Shown here piece after piece: positions 5,742 to 9,661 of a stretch of DNA of 9,661 nucleotides; positions within the stretch are counted from its first letter, which is position 1, and every line of letters starts with the position of its first letter. A model generated the notes under the pieces. That model was given only the letters and a program-made list of their open reading frames with translations. It did not search any database and had not been told where the DNA came from. The translations under genes and the position numbers were made by a program. Location of the stretch: positions 1-9,661 of the forward strand of contig JBFHWF010000081.1 in the NCBI GenBank assembly GCA_041589175.1, read 5' to 3'. This stretch comes from SZUA-229 sp041589175. GTDB lineage: Bacteria > Pseudomonadota > Gammaproteobacteria > SZUA-229.

Positions 5742-5759
5742 GTCACTCACTCTCGCAGC

Positions 5760-6764
5760 TTAATCGCTTTCTTCTGTGGTGTAATTCAATTCGGAGCGTT
5801 TCACCCGCTCATTTATCTTAATTGCCGCATTACCCCGCGACACGCCAAGCCGTCCACGAAACATCGGTATTTCTTCGGCTTCCAGCACAACTTCATCAGG
5901 CATATCAAACGGAATCACATCGCCCACCTTGAGACTATTTATCTCAGACAGGCTTAATTCAACTTCACTCAACTGGCTTCGCACCTCGACCATCGCTTCG
6001 AAAATTTCATCGCGCAGGGACAGCCGCCAGCGTTCATCAACCTCGGATACGTCGGACTGCACACCGGCATCCAGCAGGTCGCGAATCGGCTCAATCATGG
6101 AATAGGGCAAGGTAAAGTGCAGGTCACCCCCGCCTCCCTCGAGATCTATACGAAAAGTGCTCACCACCACCACTTCCGTAGGACTCACAATATTTGCCAG
6201 ATGCGGATTCACTTCGGAAGACTGATATTCCATTTTCAGTTTTTTTACCGGGTTCCAGGCATCTTCCAGATCCTTGAATATCTGGTCGAGTAGCATGCTG
6301 ATAACCCGCTGTTCAGTCGGTGTGAACTCACGCCCCTCAATCTTGTTATAAAAGCGACCTTCACCACCAAAAAAGTTGTCGACAACGATAAAGACCAGCT
6401 TGGGGTCAATCACGAAAAGCGCCGTCCCCTTCAGTGGGTCAATCTTGATCATATTCAGGCTGGTAGGCACATAAAGGCTATGTACGTATTCGGCAAACTT
6501 CATCATCTGTACACCGCCGACAGAAATTTCTGCCTGGCGACGTAGCAGGTTAAACATACTGACGCGGAAGTTACGTGCAAAACGCTCATTGATCATTTCC
6601 AGCGTGGGCAAGCGCCCACGCACGATCCGTTCCTGTGAATTAAAGTCAAACGCTCGGGCACTGCCGTCATCGAGGTTATCGCCTTCGGTATCGACATCGC
6701 CATCATCAACGCCATGTAATAAAGCGTCGATCTCGTCCTGACTTAATACGTCTGCTGTTGCCAT
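5760..6764 (-). CDS. fliM: flagellar motor switch protein FliM
   Basis: FliM is the C-ring protein that binds phospho-CheY. At 334 residues it equals the E. coli length. The CheY-binding N-terminal helix is present as LSQDEIDALL (7-16). The middle domain carries RIVRGRLPTLEMINERFARN and the GGVQMMKFAEY region, and the C-terminal SpoA domain ends with IPMFRGRLGVSRGNAAIKI. An intact CheY-binding helix implies chemotactic control of this motor. It starts 10 bp after fliL; its ribosome site is weak (ACGAGAA), so it may depend on coupling to fliL translation. Confidence 0.97.
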   Translation of the reverse strand: MATADVLSQDEIDALLHGVDDGDVDTEGDNLDDGSARAFDFNSQERIVRGRLPTLEMINERFARNFRVSMFNLLRRQAEISVGGVQMMKFAEYVHSLYVPTSLNMIKIDPLKGTALFVIDPKLVFIVVDNFFGGEGRFYNKIEGREFTPTEQRVISMLLDQIFKDLEDAWNPVKKLKMEYQSSEVNPHLANIVSPTEVVVVSTFRIDLEGGGGDLHFTLPYSMIEPIRDLLDAGVQSDVSEVDERWRLSLRDEIFEAMVEVRSQLSEVELSLSEINSLKVGDVIPFDMPDEVVLEAEEIPMFRGRLGVSRGNAAIKINERVKRSELNYTTEESD

Positions 6765-6774
6765 CGTTTCTCGT

Positions 6775-7314
6775 CTATTGCATTACAAAACTGGTGAAAT
6801 ACAAGGCCTCTATCGAATGCGGCTCACCCACACTCTTCAGAACATCCTGAATGGTCTGTATACATTCCTGACTCAGAGCCCGCTTACCTTCACGGTTGTT
6901 AATTTCATAATACTGTTTACCACCCAGCAGTAATAACAGCTCATTTCGAACCGCTGGCATATGGGTTTTCAGTGCCGCTTCAACCGCTGCATCGTAAGTC
7001 ATAATCTGAATATCAACCTGCAGGAAACTTACCTGTTCCTGATTCTCGAAATTCACGATAAAGGCGGGATGCAGTGGTACATAGATCGGAGTGCCAGTTG
7101 GCTTGGCGGGCGCACCATCTTCACCACCTTCGGCAGATTCGACAGTTTCCGCATCTGCCGCGGCTTCTTCCGATTCTTCATCGCCCCCCATCATAAAGAG
7201 CGTGACACCCACGGCGATACCGATAATCAGCAATACACCATTCACGATCAGAATGATTTTCATCATTCCGCCGCCTTTACCTTCCTCTTCTTCTGTTTTC
7301 TCTTCGTCTGCCAT
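6775..7314 (-). CDS. fliL: flagellar basal-body-associated protein FliL
   Basis: FliL is a single-pass inner-membrane protein that surrounds the stator and supports torque. The sequence has a short charged cytoplasmic start (1-17), one membrane helix (about 18-42), a long acidic, Ala/Glu-rich linker (about 43-72) and the periplasmic FliL domain beginning YVPLHPAFIVNF and ending ALYFTSFVMQ. At 179 residues it is longer than E. coli FliL (154), mainly from the linker. The ATG has AGGGGA six bases upstream. It is the first gene of the fliLMNOP unit, behind a sigma-54-type promoter. Confidence 0.95.
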   Translation of the reverse strand: MADEEKTEEEEGKGGGMMKIILIVNGVLLIIGIAVGVTLFMMGGDEESEEAAADAETVESAEGGEDGAPAKPTGTPIYVPLHPAFIVNFENQEQVSFLQVDIQIMTYDAAVEAALKTHMPAVRNELLLLLGGKQYYEINNREGKRALSQECIQTIQDVLKSVGEPHSIEALYFTSFVMQ

Positions 7315-7343
7315 ACAGCATCCCCTGTGTTTGTTTGCTTATG

Positions 7344-7359
7344 TGCAAAGACCATGCCG
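7344..7359 (-). promoter_or_regulatory. sigma-54 (RpoN) promoter for fliLMNOP
   Basis: On the minus strand the site reads CGGCATGGTCTTTGCA. It matches the -24/-12 consensus TGGCACG-N4-TTGCA at all key positions, with the invariant GG (7357-7358) and GC (7345-7346) separated by exactly 10 bp. The predicted start near 7333 leaves about 19 nt to the fliL ATG, room for the AGGGGA ribosome site. Polar flagellates such as Pseudomonas and Vibrio drive these genes with RpoN, so site and gene agree. Confidence 0.75.
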
Positions 7360-7412
7360 CTATTACTAGCCAGATAAAAATTAATTTACCACCGCACTCG
7401 CCTGCACCCTTG

Positions 7413-7428
7413 AGATAATGCATTATCT
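7413..7428. promoter_or_regulatory. 16-bp perfect palindrome, candidate activator site
   Basis: AGATAATGCATTATCT is fully self-complementary. Its centre lies about 87 bp upstream of the predicted fliL start and about 165 bp upstream of the predicted start of the FliK-like gene. Sigma-54 promoters need an upstream AAA+ activator (FleQ/FlrC class), and this distance suits one. The identity of the binding protein is a guess. Confidence 0.4.
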
Positions 7429-7552
7429 GCCCTTAATCATAGTAGTAAATCATTGATTTTCAACAATATAAAACCAGCATCAAAGCCTGCTCCAGCTCTA
7501 CTTGCCGTATCCTCGGTAGAAGCTGTCAAATCAACTTCAATATGTATTTCGC

Positions 7553-7579
7553 TGAATTTGTCGAAGATTTGGCCGATAA
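7553..7579 (+). promoter_or_regulatory. candidate sigma-28 (FliA) promoter for the FliK-like gene
   Basis: GCCGATAA at 7572-7579 is identical to the flagellar sigma-28 -10 consensus. Eleven bases upstream, TGAATTTG (7553-7560) matches five of eight bases of the -35 consensus TAAAGTTT at the correct spacing. A start near 7586 would give a leader of about 50 nt before the ATG at 7637. This would place the downstream genes in the late flagellar class. Confidence 0.6.
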
Positions 7580-7636
7580 TGACGATATAGCTACTTCAAT
7601 ACGCCAAAAAAATGTCACCCACTAGCTGATAACCCT

Positions 7637-9040
7637 ATGATTAATATACCGCCAATCAAATCACCTCAAGCACTTAAGACCGAGGTTATTGCGGATGTCA
7701 GTAAAACCTGGAAAGTGGGGCAGATTCTCAATGCGACTTCGACTCAGCAGGGAAAACCCCAGTCCAGCGTACTGTTGCAGATGGGCAACACACTCATACA
7801 GGCAAAAACCCCTGTGGCCCTGGCAGAGGGGCAGACCGTGCAGTTACTGGTCAAATCCCTGGGTGACACCCGCACTCAGCAGCTTCCACTACTAAAGCTT
7901 ATTATCCCCGAGCATAAAACCACCAGCGAGCAGACGCAGCAGGTCGCAAGTAATAAACTTCGCGAGTTTATCTCTGTGCAACAGTCATTCTCGTTACTGA
8001 GCAAAAACACCGAAGCCACACTGCAACGCCCGACCGTCACCCAGATCATGCCACAGCCATTACAGAATGCACTGCAAAAGCTACAGCATTCTCTGCACAT
8101 AAATACCGGTGAACTCAATGCTCGTCAGCTCAAGCAGAAACTACTGGATAGCGGACTGTTCCTGGAAAACAAACTGGCACGCGTAGCTTCCGAGCCTGCA
8201 CAGCAGCGTGCGCCCAGCCACATTCTGAGCGATGTTAAGTTTCAGCTACTGGCGATACGCCAGCAACTCTCAGAGTTAACGCCGATGCCAGCTAAACTGG
8301 CAAGCCAGTCACGTCAGACAATGGGCGCCGACCAGTGGCTGCAACTACAATCACTGGTTAGCCAGCCCGGTATCAAACCCCTGCCCCTGGTGCAGCAATT
8401 ACTCACCCTGATGCCACTGAATACAGCACAGCAGTTCCTTAGCCTGTTAACAACACCTTCCCAGCAGGCCGTCAATGAGGAGTTATCCCAGCTGCTGAAT
8501 CAGCTTCAGCAATCTATACAGTCACAGCCGCGCCCACAGCAATCCCTGCAGGCACTTATCGAAACCCTGCAACAGCGAATTGCACTGGCTGAACTTGGCC
8601 AGCAGGTTGATATGGCACTCAGTAAACTGACCAGCCTGCAACTGCAGCCGCTGAGTCGCGAAGCCGATAGCCTGGTGCTACTGCTGTTCAGCCTGGTTTT
8701 CAAGGATGCACACGAACACTTCGATATACAGTTCAGAATACAACAGGAAAGCGAATCCGATGACGAAGAAAGTGAACGCTGGACAGCCACGCTAAGCTTT
8801 AACTTTAAAACGCTGGGTCAGGTACAGGCCAGAATCCACCTGATGCAACAACGGGTATCCACGGTTTTCTTTACCGAGCGGCAAGAAACCGTTAACCACA
8901 TAGAGCAGCACCTGCCTTTACTAAGACAAGGCTTCGAAAATGCCGGCCTTGATGTTGTCAGCATCGACATCAGCCAGAAGATGCCAGAAGCTCCACCTGT
9001 CATAGCGGGCGCACAACATTTGCTGGATGAAAAGGCATGA
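7637..9040 (+). CDS. flagellar hook-length control protein, FliK type
   Basis: A 467-residue protein with FliK architecture. It has a long N-terminal and central region rich in Gln and Leu (about 1-335), low in Cys and Trp, as expected of a secreted ruler. A compact C-terminal hook-length domain (about 382-446) contains WTATLSFNFKTLGQVQARI and LPLLRQGFENAGLDVVSIDI. FliK measures the hook and tells FlhB to switch export from hook to filament subunits. The gene is divergent from fliL instead of preceding it on the same strand, and is coupled to an FlhB-domain gene; such pairs are known, for example Bacillus ylqG-ylqH. It may be the only FliK or a paralogue, so no symbol is given. No clear Shine-Dalgarno precedes the ATG. 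Confidence 0.85.
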   Translation: MINIPPIKSPQALKTEVIADVSKTWKVGQILNATSTQQGKPQSSVLLQMGNTLIQAKTPVALAEGQTVQLLVKSLGDTRTQQLPLLKLIIPEHKTTSEQTQQVASNKLREFISVQQSFSLLSKNTEATLQRPTVTQIMPQPLQNALQKLQHSLHINTGELNARQLKQKLLDSGLFLENKLARVASEPAQQRAPSHILSDVKFQLLAIRQQLSELTPMPAKLASQSRQTMGADQWLQLQSLVSQPGIKPLPLVQQLLTLMPLNTAQQFLSLLTTPSQQAVNEELSQLLNQLQQSIQSQPRPQQSLQALIETLQQRIALAELGQQVDMALSKLTSLQLQPLSREADSLVLLLFSLVFKDAHEHFDIQFRIQQESESDDEESERWTATLSFNFKTLGQVQARIHLMQQRVSTVFFTERQETVNHIEQHLPLLRQGFENAGLDVVSIDISQKMPEAPPVIAGAQHLLDEKA

Positions 9041-9312
9041 AGCAGACTCAACCGATCGCTGTTGCACTGGAATACGACGGTAAAAACACACCCACCGTCA
9101 GTGCCCGTGGCATCGGAGCAATTGCTGAACAGATCATAGAGATCGCACATCAGCATGGTGTACCATTGCAGAAAGATGACGAACTGATCAGCGTACTTGC
9201 CGAGCTCGACGTAGGCGAAGAAATCCCCGAGAACCTGTATCGTGCTGTCGCCGAGGTGATTGCCTTTGCCTATATATTAAGTGGTAAGTTTCCGGCGAAC
9301 TGGAAGCGATAA
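9037..9312 (+). CDS. stand-alone FlhB C-terminal-domain protein
   Basis: A 91-residue cytoplasmic protein matching only the C-terminal domain of the FlhB/YscU export-switch family: IAVALEYDG (7-15), SARGIGAIAEQIIEIAHQHGVPL (about 22-44) and EIPENLYRAVAEVIAFAY (about 68-85). Full FlhB has four membrane helices and a self-cleaving NPTH loop. This protein has neither: the NPTH position aligns with QTQP (3-6), so it resembles the already cleaved FlhB fragment. It overlaps the FliK-like gene by ATGA, implying coupled translation and a shared job, perhaps tuning the substrate switch. Related small proteins occur in other bacteria (YlqH type). It is not a truncated flhB: start and stop are intact. 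Confidence 0.88.
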   Translation: MKQTQPIAVALEYDGKNTPTVSARGIGAIAEQIIEIAHQHGVPLQKDDELISVLAELDVGEEIPENLYRAVAEVIAFAYILSGKFPANWKR

Positions 9313-9324
9313 ATGTCATTTTTT

Positions 9325-9354
9325 CCGCAAATGAACGCAAAAATACGCTAATGG
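9325..9354 (+). repeat. decamer array, three units, just after the FlhB-like gene
   Basis: Three contiguous 10-bp units, CCGCAAATGA, ACGCAAAAAT and ACGCTAATGG, begin 12 bp after the stop codon of the FlhB-like gene. They are more diverged than the array behind cysG but keep the exact 10-bp step and the sense orientation. Confidence 0.55.
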
Positions 9355-9404
9355 ATTAACCAGCTAGAACACGAGCCTGCACGTTTTTTCACATTCAAGT
9401 TCTG

Positions 9405-9434
9405 CTTCACTAGTATTCAGCGAAGCCTGGATAC
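9405..9434. other. imperfect hairpin between convergent genes
   Basis: On the minus strand GTATCCAG and CTGAATAC can form an 8-bp stem with one mismatch around a short loop (GCTTCG). It follows the decamer array of the EAL gene, as a GACAG hairpin follows the arrays near cysG. No T-run is present. Support is modest. Confidence 0.3.
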
Positions 9435-9442
9435 ACGAATAA

Positions 9443-9472
9443 ACCTTTGCGTCTATTTGCGTACATTCACGG
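9443..9472 (-). repeat. decamer array, three units, just after the EAL gene
   Basis: On the minus strand the units are CCGTGAATGT, ACGCAAATAG and ACGCAAAGGT, 37 bp beyond the EAL gene stop. With the array at 9325-9354 it forms an inverted pair around about 88 bp, so each of the two convergent genes ends in its own sense-oriented array. Confidence 0.55.
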
Positions 9473-9509
9473 ACAACTGCTTTTCTTCTAACAACAAAAA
9501 CTAACCATA

Positions 9510-9661
9510 TCACCGATTTTTTTCTTTCAGCAACTGCTCGACAGCCTTGCCCTGCAAAGGTGGTGATATCAGATAACCCTGTATCAATTCGCAATTATAT
9601 TGCTTGAGAAAATCTAACTGCACCTGGGTTTCGACGCCTTCTGCAACCACCCTGAGCCCCA
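9510..9661 (-). CDS. C-terminal end of an EAL-domain protein (c-di-GMP phosphodiesterase), cut by the right edge
   Basis: The last 49 residues are visible and read as the end of an EAL domain. VVAEGVET (4-11) carries the conserved glutamate of the EGVE motif, and QGYLISPPL (27-35) is the QGY motif with the usual Ser/Pro-rich end. The protein stops 14 residues after that motif, so the EAL domain is C-terminal. Both motifs in view are intact, which suggests active c-di-GMP hydrolysis, but the catalytic EAL and DD residues and any sensor or GGDEF domain lie outside the window. It is convergent with the FlhB-like gene. A different frame gives a longer open stretch here, but only this frame matches a family. 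Confidence 0.88.
   Translation of the reverse strand, partial: GLRVVAEGVETQVQLDFLKQYNCELIQGYLISPPLQGKAVEQLLKEKNR

Noticed and set aside
6961..7377. Plus-strand frames opposite fliL
   Set aside because: They are antisense to a clear fliL, with no ribosome site and no recognisable domain.
7612..7629. Five-codon upstream open frame (MSPTS) before the FliK-like gene
   Set aside because: No ribosome site, no conserved peptide feature, and such short frames arise often by chance.
9364..9594. Minus-strand 76-codon frame at the right end
   Set aside because: It overlaps the EAL domain in another frame; only the EAL frame (ending at 9510) shows conserved motifs.

Overview
The window looks like a piece of a gammaproteobacterial chromosome with a sigma-54-controlled, probably polar, flagellum. 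The family assignments rest on the proteins: FliL, FliM, FliN, FliO and FliP in the order typical of Pseudomonas and Vibrio, a fused CysG siroheme synthase, and two c-di-GMP-type regulators. The species cannot be named from the sequence alone.

Layout, left to right. Positions 1-32 hold the start of a minus-strand gene running off the left edge. Positions 272-1420 (minus) encode a response regulator with a degenerate GGDEF-like output domain. Positions 1421-2245 are a long gene-free stretch packed with repeats: hairpins with 9-nt loops, degenerate 24-bp tandem arrays and arrays of a 10-bp unit. Then come, all on the minus strand, cysG (2246-3670), a GrxC-type glutaredoxin (3758-4015) and the flagellar cluster fliP-fliO-fliN-fliM-fliL (4051-7314). 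The flagellar genes are transcribed fliL to fliP with gaps of 10 bp or less. Divergently, on the plus strand, lie a FliK-type hook-length protein (7637-9040) and, overlapping it by 4 bp, a small protein equal to the cytoplasmic C-terminal domain of FlhB (9037-9312). The right edge (9510-9661, minus) holds the last 49 codons of an EAL-domain protein.

How the parts fit. FliL, FliM and FliN serve the motor and C-ring; FliO and FliP build the export gate. The divergent FliK-like and FlhB-C-like pair matches the two partners of the export substrate-specificity switch. The 322-bp divergent spacer holds a near-consensus sigma-54 site firing towards fliL, a perfect sigma-28 -10 element with correctly spaced -35 firing towards the FliK-like gene, and a 16-bp perfect palindrome between them. 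This suggests separate timing of the two units in the flagellar hierarchy.

Main oddities. The fliLMNOP run stops at fliP, where fliQ, fliR and flhB would be expected, and runs into grxC and cysG. A stand-alone FlhB C-terminal domain lacks the NPTH autocleavage motif. A 10-bp unit (ACGCAAAT plus two variable bases) recurs in four short arrays, three of them just behind the stop codons of cysG, the FlhB-like gene and the EAL gene, always in the sense orientation of the gene. The repeats are the least explained part of the window; no wholly new gene system is evident.
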